A stretch of 64,000 nucleotides of DNA from positions 23,084,867-23,148,866 of the forward strand of contig NC_092525.1 in NCBI RefSeq assembly GCF_037038585.1. Direction: 5' to 3'. Origin of the DNA: Patagioenas fasciata. Lineage: Eukaryota > Chordata > Aves > Columbiformes > Columbidae. A program made the translations under genes and the position numbers. Shown piece by piece: positions 1-38,534 of this stretch. Below the pieces are notes generated by a model. That model did no database searches. It saw nothing but the letters and a program-made list of their open reading frames with translations, and was not told the DNA's origin. Numbering within the stretch: position 1 is the stretch's first letter; every line of letters begins with the position of its first letter.

Positions 1-6
1 GTGAGT
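1..6 (+). other. PRRC2C: Splice donor of the PRRC2C exon that ends just before the window
   Basis: The first bases are GTGAGT, a perfect 5' splice consensus. The next coding exon (1221) starts with one base that completes a codon, so the missing upstream exon should end two bases into a codon. The window edge therefore probably coincides with an exon end, although a chance match cannot be excluded from six bases. Confidence 0.6.
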
Positions 7-1188
7 ACCAGCTTCTGTTATGAAGCACATATGGTCTTAGTCTTGTCCTCTTGTGGTTCAAAATCATGAGTAGTTATTTTAGATTTGTAATAGCTCTTAG
101 AAAAGAGAATAAGACTTAACACATGCACCGGTTGCTGTGTGCTTTCTGTTTTTTTTTTTTTTTTTGTTTATATGCAGACACTTGGAACACCGGGTTAAGA
201 GCAGAGTATTCTTAGTGTGTGCAGTGTTAAAGTCTAATTTAAAAAAAATGCAGTGCTGTTTCTCAGAGCTGAGCTGTGTTTTTCAATATCTGGATGCAAG
301 CTGAAATGCTAGTGTGAGCAGTTTTGCAGTTTAATATACAGGTTGCTGCATCACATTTGGCTTTTTGTATTTTTAGATCAATCACCTAGCATAGACAAGC
401 AAGTCGAGGAATGTTTGCCCATGGGACTGTTTTGTTTCTCCATGCTAAAATCGATTGAAACATGATCATTATCTAATGTTACTATTTGCCCACTGTTTTG
501 TAGTCACATTGCACAGTAGTATGACAAGTGGGAGGCAGGACAAGGCATTCCTTCACTGGATGCTTACCCTGTACTCCAGGACTCTTGTGCTTGTAGGCTG
601 CTGTATCCTAAGTTCAGGTTTTACTTGGGCTTAAAAATTTGTGATCAGTGCTCTAACCTCTGAGTGAAAACTATTAAAAGTTTCTTTGGCTAGTCACTTA
701 AAGATGATGTTAAAGCAAAAGCTGGGTATTTCAGGTTCTACAGCAAAGTTAGAATGCTGCAAATCTGATTCTTATGGCATTAGATAGCTTTTGGGAAGTA
801 AGCCTGTGGAGCAAGTATGTTTTACCTTGTTTATATATTTGCTCACATTGCATGCTGTAAGCTGCTGTTTGGGTTTTTTTTCCATGGAAGGCTTTATTGA
901 GTTCTGAATTGCATACTTGTTGAGTTTTAGTGTTTCTAACTACATAGACCGAACCAGAGTTGACCTTAAAATTATGCAGTTTTTAGTGTGATTCCTTTTG
1001 GTAGCAGGACATTTGATATGTCCCCAAAATGGCTTTGCTGTTAAGCTTCTGCTCTCTGAGGAGCTGAAAGTAAAAGTCTGTAGCCTACGAAGAAGTGGCA
1101 CAGTAGACACATGTAGCCCTATAATGTGATCTGCATTCGATTGCTAGCTCCTTCCTGAGTGTTTTCTATGGCTGGTCATTAATTTTGC

Positions 1189-1212
1189 CTTTTTTTTTTT
1201 TTTTTTTTTTTT
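1189..1212 (+). repeat. Poly(T) run used as polypyrimidine tract
   Basis: About 24 consecutive T, then ATATATAG directly at the acceptor of a PRRC2C exon. It is a mononucleotide repeat serving as the polypyrimidine tract and is prone to length variation and sequencing error. Confidence 0.85.
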
Positions 1213-1220
1213 ATATATAG

Positions 1221-29912
<28,692 letters not shown>

Positions 29913-30801
29913 AGGCTGTGTTTCTGTGGAGGCGGGGAAAGAGGGGAGGGCGAGTGAGGTGACAGCAGCATGAACTCGTAGCCCAAAGGATGAGACAAGA
30001 GTCTTCTCTCCTGCGGGGCTCCGAACAGTGTGAAGTGGCATGGAAGCTGTCAGCAGTTACGGGTGCGAACTGCTGCGTATCCAGCTGAGCTTCTGGGCTC
30101 TTCGGGCTTGTATCTTCTCTAACAGCATGAAAGCTGCTTTTGGTGTGTGCACGTTCTACACGTGTGCGCGTGTTTTGACTTACACACCTGTATGCTTCCC
30201 AGAGTGGAGAGAAAAAAAAAAGAGAAATGGCAACAGTGGGGAAGAAGGTGGCTGGGGTGGCATGTTCCAGGCTGACAAGATGAATACTCTCTATTTTCTT
30301 CAGGCTCTGATCTTCAGCTGCTGTTTATCTTTTTATAAACCCATGAGTATGAGAATGCAGATCTGAAGATGGTGCTGGGCCAAGTAACGTGTGTTAAGTT
30401 TTTAGCAACTTAAGAAGCTTCTGTCTTATTCTAAACAGAGGGATTCATATTGCTGGCAAAACTGCCTTTGCCACACGACATTTAACCTAACGTAACACTC
30501 AGAGTAACGCTGATGATGTTGAATTTCCCTCTGAGGGCAGTGCTTTGCTGGCTGCTGCTTCTTGGATGACAATATACTGTATTTAGATCACCACATGAAA
30601 ATGCTACTTGGCCACTTGTGTTCTTTACACCCACTCCCCCCCTCAGTCATTCACCTCTGGAGTTGGAAGGTTCATTGCATCAGTAGTCGAATTTGTTCTG
30701 TTCACCTCTGTCCAGGTGTCTTTATATGATGCGAGTGATCTTTAAACGGTTTCCAGCTTATGTCTGTATACAGCAACAAGCACTGAGCAGTGCGCCACAA
30801 G

Positions 30802-30807
30802 AATAAA
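30802..30807 (+). terminator. PRRC2C: Candidate proximal poly(A) signal of PRRC2C
   Basis: AATAAA about 890 bases after the stop codon, first of several in the 3' UTR; a second AATAAA lies at 30920-30925. Use is inferred only. Confidence 0.4.
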
Positions 30808-31102
30808 AGAAACCTTGTTGGATTAAAGAGAGTTTTATCTAAAAAGGTGCATTCTTTATATCAGAGCTGCATCGCACCACCTCCTTGCCCACAGTGTGCT
30901 GGAAAGTAGAATCAAGTCAAATAAATGCCTTTTTAATTGTATCCTCTAGTATTCTAGCTGTAGGACAGTACTGTATGATACTTCTGTGAATGTAAGATAT
31001 CCTGTACCTGCTTATGATATGTAGTAGTGACTGTGCTATTCTGGAGCTGTTTTTAATAATGTTATTCTAGAGGTTTTTTTCGAGACAATGATTGAAAAAG
31101 CT

Positions 31103-31108
31103 AATAAA
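31103..31108 (+). terminator. PRRC2C: Candidate middle poly(A) signal of PRRC2C
   Basis: CTAATAAAAAGC contains AATAAA about 1.2 kb after the stop. T-rich sequence follows within 60 bases, as expected for a downstream element. Confidence 0.4.
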
Positions 31109-31521
31109 AAGCACCAGGTACCACATCAGTAGCAGAATTTGCTGTTTTTTTCTGGGATTGTTTTTTTTTTTTACTTTTTTTTTTTTTTGGAAGGAAGAGT
31201 GAATTGAAAGTCTAATGTGTATAATTTTGTTCAAATGACTGCAGAAGCTGGAAAGGCTGTTGCTGCTATTGATGCCTAGTGAATCGCTATTGGTTATCTT
31301 TTTATATAAATATATATATAATTTGAATTTTTGGAAACTTTAGCTGTGATGTCAACTTTGGAAAAAAGTATCCCACTTGTAGTGTGAGTTGGCATTGTAC
31401 AGAAATTAACAGCCATATTGGTCTAGAAATGTTAAACTTAATTTTTTTTCCATTTGTACAGGGGTAACGCACTGTATGAAATATGTACGGTCTTATTTAC
31501 ATGGGTTTGATTACAGAAACT

Positions 31522-31544
31522 AATAAAGTATTCTCTAAATAAAG
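31522..31544 (+). terminator. PRRC2C: Distal poly(A) signals of PRRC2C (two AATAAA)
   Basis: Two AATAAA hexamers at 31522-31527 and 31539-31544 form the last clustered signal of the 3' UTR. Sequence character changes afterwards, so this is the likely gene end. Confidence 0.65.
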
Positions 31545-31560
31545 TATCTGGGTAATCTCA

Positions 31561-34500
31561 TGATTAGCACAGTGCTGCAGGATGCAGGGAGAGCACCTGA
31601 ACATCGTGTGCCAAGCGAAGAGTGTGTATTACAGCGTGAGAAAACAGACTTCTCTAGAAAAACGGTTTGAAAGAGCTTATTTCTCTTTCCCTCAGCACTT
31701 TTGATCTTGTCCTCCAGTGAAGGTCTTGCAGGACATGGCTTCCATGTAGCTCTGGAAGGACCCGCTGGTTGGGTTTGCAAGACATTGCATGTCCAGCGTG
31801 TCGGTGAGCTGCCTGCTGCTGGAGACTCAGGTTTTCTTTCCGAGAGCAGGAACCGCTCATCAGAGGAGACCTGGATGAGCCCAGCGAGTTTCTCTGACTA
31901 CAGGGCAAGAGGCTGCTAAAAGCAAGAGGTTTCCTGAGGAGCAAGCCTTGACAAGAGCCATCGGAGGACGTGGAGGTTCCCTCCTTGAGCTGCTCCTGAC
32001 CTGCTCCCTTCCCACAACACGCTCGCCAGCGCACATTCAAATCACACCGTTACTGACTCATGTCAGCTGCCACCAGAGGGACCTGTGGGTTTGCAGCAAA
32101 CATAAGAAGCCTCCTGAGAAGTCATTCCTGCCCTTGGAGGAGGTGCTGGCTGGCATTGCACCCCCAAGGGATGCAAAGGACAGACAGCGGGTGTCAGGGT
32201 GGCTCTGCAAGCGCTGCGGGGAGTCCCATGGAGTTGCCTGTGGTCAGGGTGCTGCTGCTGGCCCTGCGGTGGTTTGGGGCACCAGAGGAGCTGGAGTTGG
32301 TTCTTTCAGGGGGTTTCTAGTCAAGCTGCAGCAAAGTGGAGTAAATAAATGTGCTGTTAATCCACAGCGGGAGTAACAGGCAGAAGTAACTGAGTTGGTA
32401 ACACCTGGGGTGAATCGCTGTTTTTACAGGAACCATATAAGCACAACTACAGCAAACACTTGGGGAAAGGAGGATGATGGTAGGAGAACTGAGGGAAGAC
32501 AGATGCTATTTTGATCTATAAATGTGCCATAAAAGAGATGGTTTCCATGGTTATTGAGTTATGCTGATATTTTCCTGGTTTGAGGAAATTGTCCTTATTT
32601 TTTGTTATCTGGTTCATCTTGGAAGGACACCCTAAAAATGGGAACTGCTTCACCAGGCTATTCTGGTTTTAAGGAAATGCTGCTAGAAGGATTAATCTTA
32701 AGTTCTCTAACAAAGCCACTAGAAAAGCCAGACAAATTTCCCACAGTTAGCAGTGGGAATAGACCAAGCTTTTGGCTATTGAGCTCAGTAGAACAAGGGT
32801 GATGTTTCTGCAGAAACTTAATTAAAAATGAATGCTTGGGCATTTAATGCATCCAGATAATGTGATTTTGATGTGTCTCTCCTCAAAAGAGCCCAGAACC
32901 ACCCTGGCTACCTTGAGGCCAGGTTGAGCTTTCAGTCACTGACACTGGTTAATTGAATATTTTTATGACATTTACCCAAATAACTTGCTCCTGGCCATTT
33001 ATGCTGGAATAGCTCTTGCTTTTTTTTAATTTGAGTGGGATTTAGTGTGCAATCTCTGGTCATCAAAAATAATTGTGCTGAACCTCCCATAAATTAAGGA
33101 ACTATTTAGTTTGGGGAATTCACCTTTTTTTTTTCTTTTCCTTAATAATGTTCAGTCTGTACAAAGACCGTCATTTGTCTCAAGGGCAAGAGCAGAAGGG
33201 GTTTAACGTGACTGGGACCAGACCCAGCAGCCCTCCTCACTGGACTGGCTTCTTGCTGGGATGTGGGAGGGGAGGGACTCACAGGCTTGTTCTGCAAACC
33301 TTGTTAAGCAAAGCTGTGTCTTCAGCACTGCTCAGCTCCAGCCCAGCTTTCTGGAAATCCTGTGTACATTGGCTTGTTATCATTTATTTTTTTTAGTCAA
33401 CTAAGCAATGGACTTCCCAGCCTGGAAAGACCCCGGCGCTGGCAGAGAGCAGAGAGGCTGGAATGGCCGGGGCTGTCTGCCCTTGGTGTCTCTGCTCCCT
33501 GGGGACCTCTGAACAAACCCTCCTGCTCCTGCTGGGGCTCAGCCCACGTCCCTGGCGATCTGTGGGGCAAAGGGGGCTCCAGCCTGCCCTCCCTTCCTCT
33601 TTTGAGGCAGAAATGCTGCTCTCCCATCCTTGGTACATGTTTACTGTGCATTGCACAGGTGGCATTTGCCTTATTTCTCTACACCAGGACCCAGACAAGT
33701 GCCCATCCCAAGTGGGTCGTTGCGGCAGGACAGAGGGGTGTCCCAAAGGGATGAGGCTGGTCCCCAGGACAGGGCTGTGTGCCATGGGGGCACGCTTGTG
33801 ACACCCCACACCCCAAGGGGGCTGGGGTGCAGCCCATGACCCGATGCAGCATGAAGGTGATGCAGCTCTGTGTTCATGAGTTCTGGGGGCAGAAGATGGG
33901 ATGGCTGAAGGTGCAAGGGGGACATGTCACTGACCCCATGGCCCCCTGGTTCCAAGCAGTGCTGTCCCCTTGGTGAGCAGCCAAACACCCTGGCACGGCA
34001 GCAGCAAAGCGGGGGCTGCCTCCGTTCCCCCCCATCCCTCCCACCGCACACTGCCCCCCGGCACTGGCCAGCCCAACTGGCCACCCTGCACCTGCAGCTC
34101 TTCAGTCTTTCCATTTGGGAAATCTCGAAGGTGTAGTGCTGAAGCTTTGACTTTTATTCCCATTCAATGTCACGGGCATGTCACAGCCCCTTCTTTGTGC
34201 TAAATAAAGGTGCTCCTGGGGTCAACCCTAGCAGCAATTGTCTACAAAATATAGCATGTTCCTGGCCAAAGCTTTATAGCTCCCTCCTCAGTGCCTTCAG
34301 CCTGTCAGTGCAGCAAGTGGGTCACCAGGGCTTTAGACCCCTCCGGCCTCCAGCTGACCAAACACCCAGGAAAACCTGGGCTCAGAAAGACAAGGTGCAA
34401 AGCAGTGGCAGTGGGCAACATTTATTTGGCTGGGATCCTGCAGATCCCCTGGGGGATGCAGCCACTGTTGCAAACACTGGTGGGGGGCAGAAAAAGCTTC

Positions 34501-35030
34501 CTACAAACTTTCTACAATAAATAGTTTAAAAGGTGTGTTTTGGCCTGGCGTGGGGAGCGCTGCTGTGCTGTGACAGTGGCTGGGCATGGCTGTAAAACCA
34601 AAGCACACGACCAAGATGGGCTGGGTGCACCAGGGGGCTGTTAAGCTGCGAGATGCTCTGCCAGCACTCCTCATCACTGCTTAGCTTTTTTTTTTTTTCC
34701 AACAAAGCAAGGCTTGTCCAGTGAGTGTCCATTTTCCCCACTGCTTTTGATCCTGCTGGATGATTTTTGGAGGCAGCTGAGCTCTGAGATGCTGCCAGGC
34801 ACCAGCAGTGGGGAATGCAGGGGGGTTTGTGGGCTGCTCAGCTCTGCGGGACTGCAGTTGGGAGGTGGATGCAGCTCTCCTCCGTGAGGCTGGCCCGAGC
34901 TGGGGAGACCTTCCCAAAGCTGCGGCTGCCGGGGAGTCTGGGGGGCATCAGTGATGCTTGTGCTCAGCCTGAGCCTGGAAACACAAACCCCAGTCCCACG
35001 AAGGGGGTCACTGCTTGCAGCTGGGAAATT
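31561..35030. other. Intergenic region between PRRC2C and MYOC
   Basis: The first half is moderately AT-rich; from about 33.2 kb onward it is GC-richer. Many short open frames occur on both strands, as expected by composition, but none shows a recognisable domain, splice context or initiation signal. Isolated AATAAA motifs (for example 34203-34208) are not tied to any gene. No RNA gene or transposon recognised. Confidence 0.7.
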
Positions 35031-35031
35031 G

Positions 35032-35037
35032 TTTATT
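35032..35037 (-). terminator. MYOC: Candidate MYOC poly(A) signal
   Basis: TTTATT on the + strand gives AATAAA on the minus strand about 465 bases after the MYOC stop, the first such hexamer downstream. An alternative lies at 34421-34426. Confidence 0.55.
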
Positions 35038-35500
35038 TTTAGGTGGGACTTTATGGGGCAGCCTCTCCCCACCTCCACCATTTGCCCTGTCTGGCCTTCA
35101 CTGCACCTGAGCCCTCCCTGCTCCAAATTCAGGGTGGTCAGGCTGGGGTGTGCTCCAGGAGCTCCTGGAGGGTGCTGGAGTGGCTCAGGCCTGGGTACTG
35201 CTGTGACCCATCCAAAACCCACTGAGGCCAGGGAGAGGCGTTTTGTTGACTCAACCGAGCTCTAGAAAAGCACTTAGTTTCTCTTTGTCGCACCTGAGCA
35301 TGATGGATCATACTGGAGGTGCCAGCAGGGACACTAGGGCCCCATCACAGCACAGCTAGTCAGCATGTGGCCCCTACCATTGCCCAGGGTTGTCTGAGCT
35401 GGTGCTCCTGGCCATCCCAGGAGGAGCTGGGGAGCAAAGCAGGGTGTCAAGGCATGCACGGGTGTCGCAGGGGCTGAGCCGGCGTGTCCCCGGCCCCAGC

Positions 35501-36285
35501 TCATGCCTGGGAGAGGCGGATGGGGTAGATGACCATGTTGAAGCTGTCCCAGGCGAAGAGCTGCCGCTCAGTGGGGTTGTAGTCCACCATGCTGAGGTAG
35601 CGGAAGCGGTTCTCGAAGGGGATGCTGAGAGCTCGGCTGGTGCTGGTGGCCGTGTCATAGGCGAAGTTGATGGTGGCGTTGGGCGCTGAGTAGCTGCTGA
35701 CGGTGTAGAGGGTGCCACAGATGACAAAGGAGTTGGCCACCCCCCGCTTGCGGATCTTGGTCTCCCAGGTCCGCCGGATCTCCAGCGTCTCAGGGTCCAG
35801 CTTGGAGAGGACAATGGCCCCCCTGGCCTTCTCGGTGCTGTAGATCACCCAGAGCCCGGTCTCATCTACCGCCAAGTCAATATCAGTGTAGCCCCCCCAG
35901 GAGTAGGGGTACTGCCCGTGGTAGCCAGCGCCTGGAATCTCCCTCTCAGCGGTCACAGTCTCTCCCCGCAGGTCGTAGCGAGCCACAGCGCGGGAGCGGC
36001 GGGGCTGGAAGAAGAGCCCGCCGCGGTAGACGACGGCCCCGGTGCTCTCCAGGGGCTGTGGCAGGATGTGCACCTTGGTGGGGTAGCCCTGGGCCAGCTG
36101 CTCAGCCGCCTCGTACTGGAAGAGCTGACGGACCTCCGTGCCCACTGTGTCCACACGCCAGGTGGTCTCCCGCGTGAAGGGGGGCACGGGCTCGGGGTCC
36201 TTCATCCACACGCCGTACTTGCCGGCGATGGAGTCTGCCCGGCCAAAGACAACGGGCTCCCCCACCCACACCAGCTCACCACAGC
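35501..36285 (-). CDS. MYOC: MYOC exon 3: olfactomedin domain
   Basis: 785 bases, the same length I recall for human exon 3. It starts [13 protein letters not shown], includes [20 protein letters not shown] and [20 protein letters not shown], and ends at TGA 35503-35501. It contains the complete five-bladed propeller fold sequence without gaps. Confidence 0.96.
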
Positions 36286-37508
36286 CTGCTCAGGGACAGG
36301 AAGGGAGAGAGAAAGGGGCTATTGCTGGGCGGTAGCTCTCAGTGAGCCCCTCGGGGGCGCCAAGCGGTGTTTGTGAGCAGTGGAGCACGGGGCCGTTCAT
36401 ACCGGTGGCAGCACCCAAATCCTCGCTCCCCGGACGGCCGAGCGCAGTCTCCTCCAGCAGCCGGGATGCGGGAATCTCTGTCCTCTCCGACTGCAGCTCC
36501 TGGTAGGCGAGGGGCTGTGGGTCCCAGCGAGGGGCTGCGGCAGGGCCAGGCACAGGGTGAGCAGGGGATGAGCCAGTCCCCCTCACCACCACGTCTGCCC
36601 TCGGGGGGGCTCTGCGTTGGTCCATTGCCCCCCAAAACACCAATGAAGCCCTGTTCCGCTGCAGTGGGGCACAGCTGTGACCCGCTGACAGGCACCCCAC
36701 TCTTCAGCTGCTGATGCTGTTGCCTCCCCGAAGTGTGGGGTTTAATGTGCCTTGGGGAAATTCCTAATTCCCTTGGATTAGCACAGTCCCTTGTGTAACC
36801 GTTCTGCAGCAGAGCAGATGATGGGATGAAGAGGGCTCTGGCTGCCAGCCCCCATTTTGGGATGGCAATGGGATTTGGTGCAATGGGCTGTGACCCCCTA
36901 GTAGGGCTGAGCCTCGCAGCTGGTGAGGGTCCTGCCAGTGTCCAAAAGTGGGAGGCAGTGGTGGGTGCACTATACGGGGGACAGCAAAGGGATCTGATCA
37001 GTGCCCGGAGCTGCACGGGGGGGTCCCGGCCCCAGCACTTACCTTTGCCAGGGGCACGCAGGGTGTCCCGGCCGGGTCCCCCTCCGCCAGGGTGGCAGCG
37101 GGAGGCCCGCAGCCGGGCGATCTCCTGGGCGCTGCTCTCCAGCCGCCTCCCCAGCTCCTCGTTCTCCTGCTCCAGCCGCCCCTTCTCCTCCTCCAGCCGG
37201 GTTTTGGCCCGCAGCAGTTCGCTGTAGGCGGCCTCCCGTGCCCCGCCCGCATCCCCTCCCCGCGGCCCCGAGCCCCCCGCGCCCCGCTCCCGGTTCTCCA
37301 GCCGGCTCAGCCGGGCGGCGAGGGCGGCCAGCTCGGCCCGCAGCTCCGGCTCGCCACCGGCATCGGGGCAGGCAGCCTCCATGGGGCTGGCTACCGTGAA
37401 GGTGTAGGTGCAGCGCCCGGTGGTGTCATCGGCACGCCGGAGAAAAGCCGTCTCGGCCCGGCAGCCCAGCGCCAGCCCCCCGCAGAGCAGCAGCCAGGTC
37501 CCCAGCAT
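35501..37508 (-). CDS. MYOC: Myocilin (complete, three exons)
   Basis: Myocilin is a secreted glycoprotein of the olfactomedin family, known from the trabecular meshwork of the eye, where misfolding of the human protein causes glaucoma. Three exons (37508-37043, 36534-36403, 36285-35501 on the minus strand) give 460 residues against 504 in human. Residues 1-18 form a signal peptide ([18 protein letters not shown]). About 50-75 and 95-135 are heptad-rich coiled-coil segments separated by a Gly-rich linker. From about 200 to the end is the olfactomedin beta-propeller. Equivalents of the human calcium-site residues Asp380, Asn428 and Asp478 are Asp336, Asn384 and Asp434; the disulfide pair is Cys201 and Cys389. 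The C-terminus is SQA rather than human SKM. The start has a TATA box 54-60 bases upstream. The neighbouring VAMP4 promoter is divergent. Confidence 0.96.
36403..36534 (-). CDS. MYOC: MYOC exon 2: linker
   Basis: 132 bases after acceptor TGCCGCAG, donor GTATGA. Reads [20 protein letters not shown] then [13 protein letters not shown], aligning with the human linker (FQELKSELTEVPASRILKE). Phase 1 at both ends. Confidence 0.93.
37043..37508 (-). CDS. MYOC: MYOC exon 1: signal peptide and coiled coil
   Basis: 155 codons plus one base; donor GTAAGT on the minus strand at 37042. It holds the signal peptide, the first heptad block ([17 protein letters not shown]), a Gly/Ala/Arg-rich linker and the second heptad block ([19 protein letters not shown]). 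It is shorter than human exon 1 (about 200 codons) and very GC-rich. The N-glycosylation site known near the human N-terminus is not visible. Confidence 0.94.
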
Positions 37509-37561
37509 CGCCCCTGCCCCCGGCGCCTCCGCTCCGCCGCACGCCGGGCGCTGCCGCCCGC

Positions 37562-37568
37562 ATTTATA
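37562..37568 (-). promoter_or_regulatory. MYOC: MYOC TATA box
   Basis: The minus strand reads TATAAAT here, 54-60 bases upstream of the myocilin ATG, which would place transcription start near 37535 and leave a 5' UTR of about 30 bases. It sits inside otherwise GC-rich DNA, which makes the AT-rich element stand out. Confidence 0.75.
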
Positions 37569-37989
37569 AGGCGGGAGGGCGGCGGGAAGAGGGTCGGGGC
37601 GGCGGGGGGAGGACGGACAAGCCGGAACCTTCCAGATGCCTGTGGCGGCGGTTTTCGCCCAGCGGCAGCCGGCACACCCCCCGCGCGGGGCTCCGGCAGC
37701 CTGCGGCCGCCGCCAACGCCTTTGCTACCGGGGCCGTGTGCCAGGGGCGATGCCTGGGGCCGAGCCGGCCGGGCCCCCCCGCTGCTGACTGGAAGCGACG
37801 CGCGGGGCCGAGCCGGGAACGCTGCCAATCCCCGGGCCCCCGATCCAGCGTGTGCCCGGCCGGGACCGCCCCGAAACCCCGGTGCACCGTCCGCGCGCGC
37901 AAACCCCGGTCACTCCCCCGGGACAAGCCACACCCTCCCCCATCGGACCCGCCCCCTGCTCCGCCCTCAGCCCCGCCCCAGAATCGATA

Positions 37990-38092
37990 GCTCGGCGTTC
38001 GGCGCGCTGGGCGGAGCGCTGAGGTGGTCGATGGGACAGCTGACTCGCCGCCGCCGCACCGGCCATTTCCCGCCGGCCCGGAGCGGAGACCG
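37990..38092 (+). other. VAMP4: VAMP4 non-coding first exon (inferred)
   Basis: A strong donor (GACCG|GTGAGCGG) at 38093 and an acceptor CCCTCCAG ending 38423, 45 bases before the VAMP4 ATG, suggest a first untranslated exon here. The 5' limit is a guess because no TATA box is visible. Confidence 0.5.
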
Positions 38093-38468
38093 GTGAGCGG
38101 GGCGGGGAGGGGTCGTTGGGTGGGTCGCATTTGTCTCGGTATCGGCTCCGCTCCCGGGGCGCCGGAGGGCTGGGCGGGAGCGGTGAGGCCGGGCGAAAGC
38201 ACAGGTGCTGGGCACCGGCTGCCCTTCCATTCCCCCTCCCCGGGGCCATTTGCATCACCCGGGGCCGCTTCGTCCTTCTGCCTTTCTCCCACTCCTCCGG
38301 GCCCGCTGGGTTGGAGTCTCCCCGGCCCCGTGGAGCTTCGCCGGGCGCTCGTCCCCGTCCTCCCGGGCCCCGACCGGCTGACCCGGCTGGGGTGACCCGG
38401 TCGTTCCCTACACCTCCCTCCAGGCATCTTCTCCCGGGCACGAAGCTCCCTGTCCCGCAGCACGGACC

Positions 38469-38534
38469 ATGCCTCCCAAATTCAAGCGGCACCTGAACGA
38501 CGATGAAGTGACGGGCTCGGTGAAGAGTGAGCGG
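38469..38534 (+). CDS. VAMP4: VAMP4 coding exon 1
   Basis: 22 codons (MPPKFKRHLNDDEVTGSVKS then ER), donor GTGAGT, phase 0. Untranslated exon sequence likely starts at 38424. Confidence 0.96.

Larger units (their letters stand above)
29913..31560 (+). other. PRRC2C: PRRC2C 3' untranslated region
   Basis: About 1.65 kb from the stop codon to the distal pair of poly(A) signals. It becomes AT-rich toward the end, with T runs near 31158-31188 and an AT dinucleotide stretch near 31301-31323. No open frame of note. The exact cleavage site is inferred. Confidence 0.8.

Noticed and set aside
33393-34114. Overlapping open frames on both strands between PRRC2C and MYOC
   Set aside because: Several mutually overlapping frames with no similarity or start signals, as expected in GC-rich intergenic DNA.
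36290-36700. Longer minus-strand frame including MYOC exon 2
   Set aside because: Only the APRWDPQ...LGAAT part is exon; the rest is intron, as the clear acceptor and donor show.
36948-38096. Plus-strand open frame of 382 codons across MYOC exon 1
   Set aside because: It runs antisense through the GC-rich MYOC exon and CpG island, where stop codons are rare. Composition is Pro/Gly/Ala/Arg-rich with no domain.
37564-38492. Minus-strand open frames of 299 and 255 codons between MYOC and VAMP4
   Set aside because: Both lie in the CpG island opposite the VAMP4 start, overlap each other in different frames, and look like GC-driven chance frames.
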